Source: Actinomycetota bacterium (GTDB taxonomy: Bacteria > Actinomycetota > Actinomycetes > S36-B12 > UBA10799). From it: 7,085 nt of DNA. Below the pieces are notes generated by a model. The model searched no databases and was not told where the DNA came from. It saw nothing but the letters and a program-made list of their open reading frames with translations. Made by a program: the position numbers and the translations under genes. Below are positions 1-6,125 of this stretch, one piece after another. How positions within the stretch are numbered: the first letter of the stretch is position 1; every line of letters begins with the position of its first letter. The DNA lies in assembly GCA_003452655.1 (NCBI GenBank), contig DMNR01000139.1, forward strand, positions 1 through 7,085, given 5' to 3'.

Positions 1-50
1 GTGGCGACGCTGGCCGGTGGGTAGCTGCAACAAGTAACCCGCCTAATAAG

Positions 51-90
51 AGGTCCGCCGTCCTCGGCGTTGTCGAGGATTGGCGGACCT
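51..90. terminator. Terminator-like hairpin at left edge
   Basis: A perfect 9-bp outer stem (AGGTCCGCC at 51-59, GGCGGACCT at 82-90) encloses a 6-bp inner stem (TCCTCG at 61-66, CGAGGA at 74-79) around a 7-base loop. A small internal bulge (G60 against T80-T81) separates the two stems. On the plus strand it is followed by TTGACATTTG, a poor U tract, so termination is plausible but not certain. It could end transcription of a plus-strand gene lying left of the window. The same trailing nonamer, GACATTTGC, follows the hairpin at the right edge on the opposite strand. Confidence 0.45.
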
Positions 91-223
91 TGACATTTGC
101 CCCAGACAACTGGCCGAGTTCGTGCTTGAGGCAGGCGAACTGGATCAGGTCATGGCCGAGTTTGAATGTGACGCACACATTCGAGTCGTCCACGTCAGTC
201 CCGGCGCCAAGGGAGCATCCTGA
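80..223 (+). pseudogene. Possible C-terminal gene remnant, function unknown
   Basis: This frame is open from 50 and ends with TGA at 221-223. From TTG at 80 it encodes 47 residues with a coding-like composition, including LAEFVLEAGELDQVMAEF and HIRVVHVSPGAKGAS. There is no ATG near the 5' end and no usable ribosome binding site: GAGGA directly abuts the TTG. The upstream part of the frame runs through the hairpin at 51-90. It is more likely the tail of a broken gene than a complete one. Another plus-strand frame is also open from position 3 to about 230, so the true frame at this edge is not settled. The product is not recognised. Confidence 0.25.
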
Positions 224-398
224 GATTGGCAGTTAGCACGTCAAGGAAGCTCTCAATACCGGCCACAATGCTTCGCTCATCGTTTCGTGATATTGGTTTT
301 ATCCCCTGCACAGTGCCGATTGCACAGAGCGATTTCGTATAATCATCCGACTCTTGGAGAGGGCGGACAGATGTTATTGCCGACCCTGGGAATTGGCT
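195..398 (-). pseudogene. Possible truncated minus-strand ORF, function unknown
   Basis: A minus-strand frame is open from 398 to the TGA at 197-195. It reads with protein-like composition, for example SIVAGIESFLDVLTANLRML near its end. There is no ATG before the penultimate segment, and GTG codons in the frame lack a ribosome binding site. It is bounded upstream by TAA at 401-399. It looks like the C-terminal stub of a gene whose 5' part was lost, converging by about 29 bases with the remnant at 80-223. Coding status is a judgement from composition alone, and the family is not recognised. Confidence 0.2.
338..343 (+). promoter_or_regulatory. Candidate -10 box TATAAT
   Basis: A perfect consensus TATAAT lies 28 bases before an ATG at 371, with GGAGAGG between them. 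No good -35 hexamer is visible at 16-18 bases; the nearest weak match is GTGCCG at a 19-base spacing. It could drive the small ORF at 371-526, or be chance in a non-coding stretch. Confidence 0.25.
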
Positions 399-526
399 TT
401 AGTGTAGCCCAACACGTTGCCAAAGCGGTTAGCTCAGGCACGATCCGCGATCTGGCGCCAGATTTGCCAGCCTCAGATGTCTCACCTTGTAGATTGTGCG
501 ACCTAAGTACTGCGTCTCGCAAGTAA
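371..526 (+). CDS. Possible 51-residue small protein
   Basis: An ATG at 371 is preceded by GGAGAGG about 8 bases upstream, and a TATAAT box lies 28 bases upstream. The frame runs to TAA at 524-526. The product begins MLLPTLGIGFSVAQHVAKAV, a mildly amphipathic or hydrophobic segment, followed by a polar tail with two cysteines (C40 and C43, as CRLC). There is no recognisable domain. It overlaps the minus-strand remnant at 195-398, so at most one of the two is real over 371-398. The start signals are the only support, and this may be chance. Confidence 0.2.
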   Translation: MLLPTLGIGFSVAQHVAKAVSSGTIRDLAPDLPASDVSPCRLCDLSTASRK

Positions 527-775
527 TCCTGTGTGCTTTAGTGCCACCTTAATGCAGCGGTTTAGCGGTTCAGCAATTGTTGTGCTTTGGTTCGCCAGAA
601 ACACTATTGGCAAAGGGGGACTGGCTAACAGCCTGCGGCTCACCCGCGCAGGGCAGCAAATCGTTTGAACGAGGCGACGTGCGTATTGATGTTGGAACGA
701 AGCAGGACCGCAGAATGCTGCGTCGGAGTACACCGAGGGTTATGCCGCTCGGCGATGTACTTACCGCAGCCTACC
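527..775. other. Gene-free stretch downstream of the operon
   Basis: No convincing gene is visible here on either strand; the open frames are short and lack protein-like composition or start signals. It contains the 3' flank of the methyltransferase gene. Two weak hairpins are present: caccgag (731-737) with ctcggcg (748-754), and cctgcg (632-637) with cgcagg (647-652). Neither is followed by a T run in the operon direction, so no clear terminator for the minus-strand operon can be assigned. Confidence 0.5.
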
Positions 776-2086
776 CTAGTGATGGGGCTTCGCATCCAGA
801 ATCACGATGCTCTCGCGGAGGTATGGCTTGCTCAAGTCGCTATTCTCCGACAGAAGGTCCCACTGCTGCACAGGAACTCTACGAAGGTGCCGCATTAGGC
901 TGACCTCACGGAGGTACCATCCCTCCTGAGTTCCGATGTCAGCAATGATAAGGTCCACCGGTATCACCACACCGGCGTACGCTGAGGTAGACACGACGAT
1001 CCATACACTGGCTTCCGGAGCCGCCAGCCGCCGGAGCGAGCGGAGTACGCGGCGCATGTCTTCGAAGTAGGCCCTAATCATCTTTGGGATACGCGGGCTC
1101 CAGAGCGAATCCGCATGTCGCACGATCTCGTCATAGCTGCGCTTGAAGTTCGGACCGAACTCACTCTCCTTAGGATCCTCCCACTTCGCTTGAGTATGGG
1201 ACCGCAGCGTCCGCATGCGGAGCGCGCGTAGCTGCTTCATCGACCGGACAAACTTGCCCAGGAAAAGCTCGGGGCGGTAGACGTCCGTGTAGTCGAACGA
1301 GTTAAGATAGGGAGGAGACGTTACGCAGAGATCGAACCGGGCTTGTTCGAGATATCCGTCCATCTCGACCCGAGCGTCCGCTTGATGCACTTGGGTATCT
1401 GCGACTGTGGACGAGAGAGGTGACCGTTCTAAGTCGTCGCGAATTACCCTCACGCGCCTCTCGAATGCAGCGCGAAAGTCCGTCCGCCCGTACGCGCGGT
1501 CCTGCCAGTTCGAGCGGTACCGGAGACATTTTCCGTCCTTGGTGGCATTACAGACGTCCATCGCAGCTACGATAAGGGAGAGGCGAAGGAGGTCTCGGGC
1601 AGCGGAGTACATAGACGACGTGGATTCCCAGCCACCCTCAAATGCCCTCAAGACTTCCCCGTTGAACAACCACTTTTGGGCTCCACCGGCCTCGGAGAAC
1701 GTAGAGAAAGATTCGAGCGGTGACGGGGCGCCGGCGTCGACTCCGTCAAGAACCTTGGCTACGTTGTTTTCTAGCTCGCTTCGTTTCAACTGTAGCATCT
1801 TGGTTCGGGACACGAACGCGAGGAACGGGTTAACCTCGAAGCTGACGGCCCGGTGCCCCTCTGCCACAGACGTCAAGGGAACTGTACCACTCCCACTGAA
1901 CGGATCCAAAACAAATATTCCCTCGTCGCGTGCGGTGTCATCGATAGCACGGGCGACGACTGCTGGCGAGAAGGCTTCCTTGAAATGGTACCAGCGGTGG
2001 CGCGGGAGGGACGCGGCGTCGGTCACGCTGATGTCATTCAAAGCACCAACTGAGGCAGTGGTGCCGAGGTTCAGCCGGGCTTGCAT
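776..2086 (-). CDS. SAM-dependent amino-type DNA methyltransferase
   Basis: The 436-residue protein should transfer a methyl group from S-adenosylmethionine to an exocyclic amino group of DNA (N6-adenine or N4-cytosine). The SAM-binding motif I is FVLDPFSGSGT (58-68), an acidic motif II residue is E84 (SFEVNP), and the catalytic motif IV is TSPPY (256-260), followed by LNSFDYTDVYRPELF. TSPPY rather than DPPY leans toward N4-cytosine, but this is not decisive. Motif I precedes motif IV with about 190 residues between, an alpha-like order in which target recognition may lie in that insert; typical beta-class enzymes have IV before I. The gene is last in the operon, and its ATG overlaps the 3' end of the nuclease gene by 16 bases without a clear ribosome binding site, suggesting translational coupling. 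It probably marks self DNA for the neighbouring nuclease complex. Both catalytic motifs are intact. Confidence 0.9.
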   Translation of the reverse strand: MQARLNLGTTASVGALNDISVTDAASLPRHRWYHFKEAFSPAVVARAIDDTARDEGIFVLDPFSGSGTVPLTSVAEGHRAVSFEVNPFLAFVSRTKMLQLKRSELENNVAKVLDGVDAGAPSPLESFSTFSEAGGAQKWLFNGEVLRAFEGGWESTSSMYSAARDLLRLSLIVAAMDVCNATKDGKCLRYRSNWQDRAYGRTDFRAAFERRVRVIRDDLERSPLSSTVADTQVHQADARVEMDGYLEQARFDLCVTSPPYLNSFDYTDVYRPELFLGKFVRSMKQLRALRMRTLRSHTQAKWEDPKESEFGPNFKRSYDEIVRHADSLWSPRIPKMIRAYFEDMRRVLRSLRRLAAPEASVWIVVSTSAYAGVVIPVDLIIADIGTQEGWYLREVSLMRHLRRVPVQQWDLLSENSDLSKPYLRESIVILDAKPHH

Positions 2087-3138
2087 GCGGAAAGGGCAGG
2101 TTCAGCAAACATGCGGACGGGCTCCGCGAAGTCTGGACGGAAGGTGTGGTAAGCGGGTTCGTACTCGATCTCTCGGTCAGCGTACCACATAGCATCAGAA
2201 ATAGGGAGTTGCTCGATCCCCAATTGGAGGCCACGCCGCCGAGCGTCGATGACGACCAAGTAGCCGATCGTCTCATGAGTAGGTGCCTGCGAGGCGTTTG
2301 CGTCGAGGTACTCAGCCAGTTGCTTCGCGCCCTCTCTGGCGCGGGCGTCACGGTACGGGAGGAGGTTGCCCTCCTTCGTTAGCGCGTCCCCGACCCACTT
2401 GATTTCAATGAGGGCAAGCCGCGTTGTGAATAGCCATGTGACATTGATGTCGACAGGGTGGCTCTCATCGACGACTTGTTCTGGGCGAACCTCAGTCGTA
2501 GGGATTACCGCCTTTAGATAATGAGTGAGCGACTGCCGCATGGCCTCCTCAGGCTTGTTCCGTAGGATTAGCCGTGTCCCGTTGGTCCAGACTCCGGCTA
2601 AGATGGGGCATTGGGAGGTGCTAACAAATCTAATCTTGTAGGCCTCTAAAGCAGCTTCAAGGGTTCGAAACGTTGGGATCGCAAAAACACTCGCGTGAAC
2701 TCCGGAACTAGGGTCGTAGACCGCCTTCTCTTTGCCGCCAATGAAGAAGCGTTCCCCTTCGCCATCATACACGTAAACGATAGCCTCCATAGACAGGTCA
2801 ACGAGGTCAACAGACTCCCATTCTAAGTGGAGGTCGAGTTTCCCGCTTGGGAGTACTTCAATGGCCGCTGCGCCTGCTCGGGCCGACGCGTCGTAGACTG
2901 TGGCCAACATCTCTACGCCGCTGAAGCATTCGGGACTGGGAGACAGCTTATAAAGCGAGGACCCGCCACTCCCGTCTGACACACGATGGACGACGACCAA
3001 GGAGCCTGTAATCAACTCAGGCTCAACGTGGCGGTAAAGCGCTCGCACAACGGCGAGCGTATTGCGCAGGGCCTGGGCTCCCAGAGCGCCGAACGCCGCA
3101 TCGGCCGCGGGGACGTACTGGTCCTGGGCGATTCGCAT
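2071..3138 (-). CDS. PD-(D/E)XK nuclease-like effector protein
   Basis: Residues about 190-300 carry a full PD-(D/E)XK signature (numbering from the 3138 start): a helix with E197/E198 (KPEEAMRQSL), D230 in HPVDIN, E245-I-K247 in ALIEIKW, and Q273 in AKQLAEYL. This arrangement is typical of metal-dependent restriction-like DNA nucleases. The N-terminal ~170 residues form a separate mixed alpha/beta domain I do not recognise, perhaps for docking or sensing. Two starts are possible. ATG at 3162 lies 10 bases after the preceding stop but has no ribosome binding site. ATG at 3138 has GGAG six bases upstream and is preferred (355 residues rather than 363). The gene sits between the middle-component and methyltransferase genes in one operon, suggesting it is the DNA-cleaving effector. 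The substrate is unknown, and RNA or a nicking activity cannot be excluded. Confidence 0.82.
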   Translation of the reverse strand: MRIAQDQYVPAADAAFGALGAQALRNTLAVVRALYRHVEPELITGSLVVVHRVSDGSGGSSLYKLSPSPECFSGVEMLATVYDASARAGAAAIEVLPSGKLDLHLEWESVDLVDLSMEAIVYVYDGEGERFFIGGKEKAVYDPSSGVHASVFAIPTFRTLEAALEAYKIRFVSTSQCPILAGVWTNGTRLILRNKPEEAMRQSLTHYLKAVIPTTEVRPEQVVDESHPVDINVTWLFTTRLALIEIKWVGDALTKEGNLLPYRDARAREGAKQLAEYLDANASQAPTHETIGYLVVIDARRRGLQLGIEQLPISDAMWYADREIEYEPAYHTFRPDFAEPVRMFAEPALSACKPG

Positions 3139-3172
3139 CATGATCTCCACATCTAGTATCATACTCTAAACA

Positions 3173-3802
3173 CTAGGCTTCGCCTGCGTGTGCTGGGGCA
3201 TGAGTGGGCGCAGGCCCGTCGGCGGACGCCTCAAGGAGGTAGATGAGCCAAACGACGGCAGGGACCATAAGGTCGGCGACATCAATGCCGACAGCCTGGC
3301 TCAGTGCAGCGAACTGATCGTATAGGAGGTTCTGCCCAGACTGAGTCAGCAGGAGCCGGGTCTGCCCCATGCGGAGCGCACCTCGTACATCGGGGGCGTG
3401 GGCGACCGCGTCGCGGATCGTACCTGTGGGCAGGGCCAGTGTGCTTCCACATGCGCCATTGATGTATTCATCGCGCTCGCGGAACGCTCCGAGCGAGCGG
3501 AGCAGCGCAAGTTCTTCCGTTCCGCTCCTTGTGACCATGAGGAAACTGTCTGCGTCGGCCACTAAGACTCCCTGGTGGAGTAGAGTGTCAACGGCAGCCT
3601 GAACATCGGGGCTATACGGGTAGCCCTCCTTCGTGACGGCAAATTTGTACCCCCAATTTCCCACTGCTCGCCCTCGATAGAGCGCGAGCAGGCACGAGAG
3701 ATAGGCAATGAGATGGACCTCAGACGTGGCCACCTGACCTAGGATTGGCTGCAGCCTATCACAAATCGACAAGGCGTCGAAGTAAGCGTCATGATTGCTC
3801 AC
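3173..3802 (-). CDS. Small winged-helix-like middle component of an SMC/ABC system
   Basis: The GTG start at 3802 is chosen because GGGAGGAG lies about 8 bases upstream and the ATPase stop ends one base before it. An in-frame ATG at 3835 would overlap the ATPase gene by 32 bases and lacks such a site. The product is 209 residues. Helices around 28-44 are followed by a W50/Y52 turn and YPYSPDVQAAVDTLLHQGVL, then VTRSG (90-94), a pattern like a winged helix with a wing strand. A hydrophobic helix lies near 177-190, and the tail is His/Ala/Pro-rich. Middle-component proteins of ABC-three-component systems share this style (small, between ATPase and effector), but I cannot assign a numbered family. 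The probable role is bridging the ATPase to the nuclease; direct DNA binding is possible. Confidence 0.7.
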   Translation of the reverse strand: MSNHDAYFDALSICDRLQPILGQVATSEVHLIAYLSCLLALYRGRAVGNWGYKFAVTKEGYPYSPDVQAAVDTLLHQGVLVADADSFLMVTRSGTEELALLRSLGAFRERDEYINGACGSTLALPTGTIRDAVAHAPDVRGALRMGQTRLLLTQSGQNLLYDQFAALSQAVGIDVADLMVPAVVWLIYLLEASADGPAPTHAPAHAGEA

Positions 3803-3803
3803 G

Positions 3804-5822
3804 TCAATCTCCTCCCTCTTTGAGCGCTTCTTCAATCTCGTCGTACGCCTTGCGGAAGAGCCGTTCCTCCTGCACCTGGACGTCCGAGAGCTCTGTCCAT
3901 GACGTCATCTTTTGTATGGTCATGCGGGATCGCCCGCACACGCGGGCTAATCTACGGAGGATCTGGGAGCTATTAATGTTGGCCGTCATGATAATGTCGT
4001 GTCCAAGTTCGACGAACTCGGCGAACATCGAGCCTGCACGCGCCTCATAGGCGATGTCCAAAGACCCTTCGGGCGTATCAACGTAGAGGGGGGCCTCGTT
4101 ACCCTGCTTCGACATATACTGGGCCATTGCCATCCGGAGCGCGATGTCGAGGAAGAACCGTTGGCTCTCTGAGAGCTGGTACTCCTCGCGGCGGACGCTC
4201 CCCCTCATCTCCAATATGAGAGAGAGACCGATGGAGGTGATACCCTCGTTCGACTCGGCGCGGACGAGGATCTCGATTCCAAGGAATGCGTACGCTAATC
4301 GTTGGAAGAGCGGGACAAACTCATCCTCAGCGAACTCGTACTGTTGCTCTAGCTCGCGTTGAAGCTTGACGAGCTGCCGCATCAACTTGTCGCGTTCCTG
4401 GTATTTTGCCTCCTTTTGCTTCAACAGATCGGCGAGCTCCTCTTCCAGGCGGTTGATCGTTTCGCGCACTTTGGCGCTCCCTCCGGAGTCCGCTTCGAGG
4501 AGTACGCGTCGGTTGGCCTCCTCGAACTCGCGCAGTTCGTCCCTGAGCGCGTTGAGCCTGTCCTCCGCGGCGATCACCTCCGCGGAGACACGCTCTTTCT
4601 CTGCGGTTGCTGCTTCAAGGGCTTCCCTAGACCCTGCAACCTGTCCGTCGATCTCCTTGAGCCGAGCCAGAGAATCTTCGTCCGGGGTAGGGTTCGGGAG
4701 ACCCGTCCCGCACAGCGGGCAGTGCCCCTCGTTAATTCTCACTTTTATCCCGCTGGCTACACCGACGGTCCCACATACGGCACACTCGTCCTCCGAGAGT
4801 GTGGCGGCGACTAGCGGATGCAACTCGACCCGCGACCTCTTGTGGACGTGACGCGAGAACTCCCGTGAGAACTCAGCTTGGAGGGAGCTCAGCCGAGAGC
4901 TTGCGGTCGCCCATTTCAACTCGGCGTCGCGCAGTTCCCCCAACTTCTTAGCGACCTTGTCCTGCTGGGCCTGAACGTTCTCTCCGATCACCCGATGGGC
5001 CCGCACCATTTCTTCGGGGATTGGCCCCTCAGCATCCTCCTCCCCGTCTTCACCAATTGCGTCCCGTATTGTGCTAATCCGGTTGCTAACACCAGATGCC
5101 TGATACTGCTTGTTTCGTGCCAGAGACCCAGCCCGCTCCATCTGGCGCTGCAGAGCGTCCGCCTGGTTCGCTCGGTCGAAATCTGATCCGATACAAAGGT
5201 GGAGGGCATGGTTGAGCGAGCGCTGGTTCCAGAGCAAGAGATGTCTGCCTTCGTCGAAGGTGAATACGAAGTGTTGCAGGAACACAAACTGCTCAAACGA
5301 TCCGAGCCCTATGGCCTCAGTCAGTCGTCCATGGTACTCTACCTCGCGGTCCGACATGGAGTGACCCTCTCCATCGAACTCAACCTCGCCGTTATGTCGG
5401 ACCTCAAACACTCGGAGGCCGGGCCCATCAAAGATCCCCCTGGTGAGTCGATACCGCCGCTCCCCAATGTCGAACTCTAAGGTGACAGAGGCCTCGTCCC
5501 GGTCTGTATCCGCGATGCGTCCGGTGAAGAACGATTCGGTGTAGCCGGAGGCCGTCTTGTGATACCGGAAGTACTCATCGATGTACCCACCTTCGTGTCG
5601 CGTGTGCGATTTCAACTCTCGTTCAGGGTCAGGTACAATTCCCGTGAGCCCGAAATTGAGTGCCGCTAGGAAGGTCGATTTCCCAAGCCCATTTGCACCA
5701 GCCAAGCAAAAGACACCGGGTGAAATCTCAATCTTCAAATCCGGCATCTTCGAATAGAGCGTAAACCCTTCCAACTCAACGCTGCGAACCTTTGGGAAGG
5801 AGAGTTCAGGGGATCCTTTCAT
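3804..5822 (-). CDS. SMC/Rad50-like ABC ATPase with zinc apex
   Basis: The 672-residue protein has the split ABC layout: N-terminal lobe, two coiled-coil arms, C-terminal lobe. Walker A is GANGLGKST (42-50). A Q-loop candidate is Q183 (VFLQ). The arms run about 215-345 and 380-500, rich in Glu, Lys, Leu and Arg. Between them lie two CxxC knuckles, C347/C350 and C368/C371, 17 residues apart, probably binding zinc at the apex. The signature motif is LSESQ (550-554), Walker B and D-loop are YVDTPEGSLD (580-589), and the usual H-loop histidine appears replaced in TANIN (614-618). This is shorter than Rad50 and closer in size to defence-associated SMC-like ATPases such as LmuB. It probably senses or bridges DNA ends and gates the nuclease. 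It is first of the large genes in the operon. Its ATG lacks a ribosome binding site and overlaps the stop of a small upstream ORF as ATGA. Confidence 0.9.
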   Translation of the reverse strand: MKGSPELSFPKVRSVELEGFTLYSKMPDLKIEISPGVFCLAGANGLGKSTFLAALNFGLTGIVPDPERELKSHTRHEGGYIDEYFRYHKTASGYTESFFTGRIADTDRDEASVTLEFDIGERRYRLTRGIFDGPGLRVFEVRHNGEVEFDGEGHSMSDREVEYHGRLTEAIGLGSFEQFVFLQHFVFTFDEGRHLLLWNQRSLNHALHLCIGSDFDRANQADALQRQMERAGSLARNKQYQASGVSNRISTIRDAIGEDGEEDAEGPIPEEMVRAHRVIGENVQAQQDKVAKKLGELRDAELKWATASSRLSSLQAEFSREFSRHVHKRSRVELHPLVAATLSEDECAVCGTVGVASGIKVRINEGHCPLCGTGLPNPTPDEDSLARLKEIDGQVAGSREALEAATAEKERVSAEVIAAEDRLNALRDELREFEEANRRVLLEADSGGSAKVRETINRLEEELADLLKQKEAKYQERDKLMRQLVKLQRELEQQYEFAEDEFVPLFQRLAYAFLGIEILVRAESNEGITSIGLSLILEMRGSVRREEYQLSESQRFFLDIALRMAMAQYMSKQGNEAPLYVDTPEGSLDIAYEARAGSMFAEFVELGHDIIMTANINSSQILRRLARVCGRSRMTIQKMTSWTELSDVQVQEERLFRKAYDEIEEALKEGGD

Positions 5823-5935
5823 GTGTGGGCTGCAACATGATTGACAAATCGTGGGTCGGTCGATGGATATCGTTCAACGAAGTAGAAACGTGCCATACCA
5901 CAACCGTTCAAACGGCATAACGGCTTGCGAATCAT
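5819..5935 (-). CDS. Possible 38-residue leader ORF coupled to the ATPase gene
   Basis: The minus strand has GGAGG (5946-5942), a six-base spacer and ATG (5935-5933), then 38 codons beginning MIRKPLCRLNGCGMARFYF. The TGA (5821-5819) overlaps the ATPase ATG (5822-5820) as ATGA. This arrangement would explain why the ATPase gene has no ribosome binding site of its own. The peptide is basic with two cysteines (C7 and C12). The frame stays open upstream to about 6025 but has no better start there. A second minus-strand frame (6098-5871) overlaps it and also looks somewhat protein-like, so coding status is unproven. It may be a small protein or merely a translated leader. Confidence 0.4.
   Translation of the reverse strand: MIRKPLCRLNGCGMARFYFVERYPSTDPRFVNHVAAHT
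5870..5915. promoter_or_regulatory. Two CGTTCAA-centred palindromes upstream of the ATPase gene
   Basis: Two short palindromes lie 48-93 bases before the ATPase start: TCGTTCAACGA (5870-5880) and CCGTTCAAACGG (5904-5915). Both contain CGTTCAA, and their centres are about 34-35 bases apart, a little over three helical turns. They could be operator half-sites for an operon regulator. They also fall inside the candidate leader ORF, so they may be coincidental. No regulator gene is seen in the window. Confidence 0.25.
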
Positions 5936-6119
5936 ACGGAACCTCCAAGGTGTGTTGCGCCGAGGGCACATAAGCACCGCTGGGCGCGTAACGAAGCGAA
6001 TCCCAAGCGCAGCGATGGTTTCCGCTCAAGCGAGATGATAGGCGGAGGCGACGTTGCGCAAGCGACGAACCGACCCCATCCCGCTGTAGCTCGCGCACCG
6101 AGCATCTTGCCTATCTATG
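5936..6119. other. Leader region between operon and decayed gene
   Basis: No firm gene is seen here. A minus-strand frame from GTG at 6098 to a stop at 5871 could encode 74 residues with a moderately protein-like C-terminal half (for example EVPYDSQAVMPFERLWYG). It has no ribosome binding site and conflicts with the better-signalled ORF at 5935-5819. The stretch probably holds the 5' untranslated region of the operon and possibly the stub of an unrelated gene. Confidence 0.35.
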
Positions 6120-6125
6120 AGTATA
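6120..6125 (-). promoter_or_regulatory. Candidate -10 box TATACT for the defence operon
   Basis: On the minus strand TATACT (one mismatch to TATAAT) sits in an AT-rich patch about 300 bases before the ATPase start and about 175 before the leader ORF's ribosome binding site. The -35 region is weak: TGACGC at a 19-base spacing. It is the best sigma-70-like candidate upstream of the operon, but support is thin. Confidence 0.2.

Noticed and set aside
503..903. Three ORFs of 76-108 codons around the 3' end of the methyltransferase gene
   Set aside because: No ribosome binding sites or protein-like patterns, and the plus-strand ones run into the methyltransferase coding sequence antisense.
1407..2192. 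A 261-codon plus-strand ORF opposite the methyltransferase
   Set aside because: It is antisense to a gene with intact catalytic motifs, its composition (Arg, Ser and Thr rich) is typical of a shadow frame, and no domain is visible.
4359..4851. Two 151-161 codon plus-strand ORFs opposite the ATPase
   Set aside because: They overlap each other and lie antisense to the coiled-coil and zinc region; the leucine/serine-rich runs mirror Glu/Lys-rich coiled-coil codons.
3804..5822. Calling the ATPase Rad50 or SbcC, a DNA repair housekeeping protein
   Set aside because: At 672 residues it is much too short, has two CxxC knuckles, and there is no SbcD/Mre11 partner; the neighbours are a nuclease and a methyltransferase.
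776..5822. Calling the operon a standard type I or type III restriction-modification system
   Set aside because: There is no superfamily 2 helicase/translocase (HsdR or Res) and no HsdS specificity subunit; the motor-like gene is an ABC ATPase of the SMC type.
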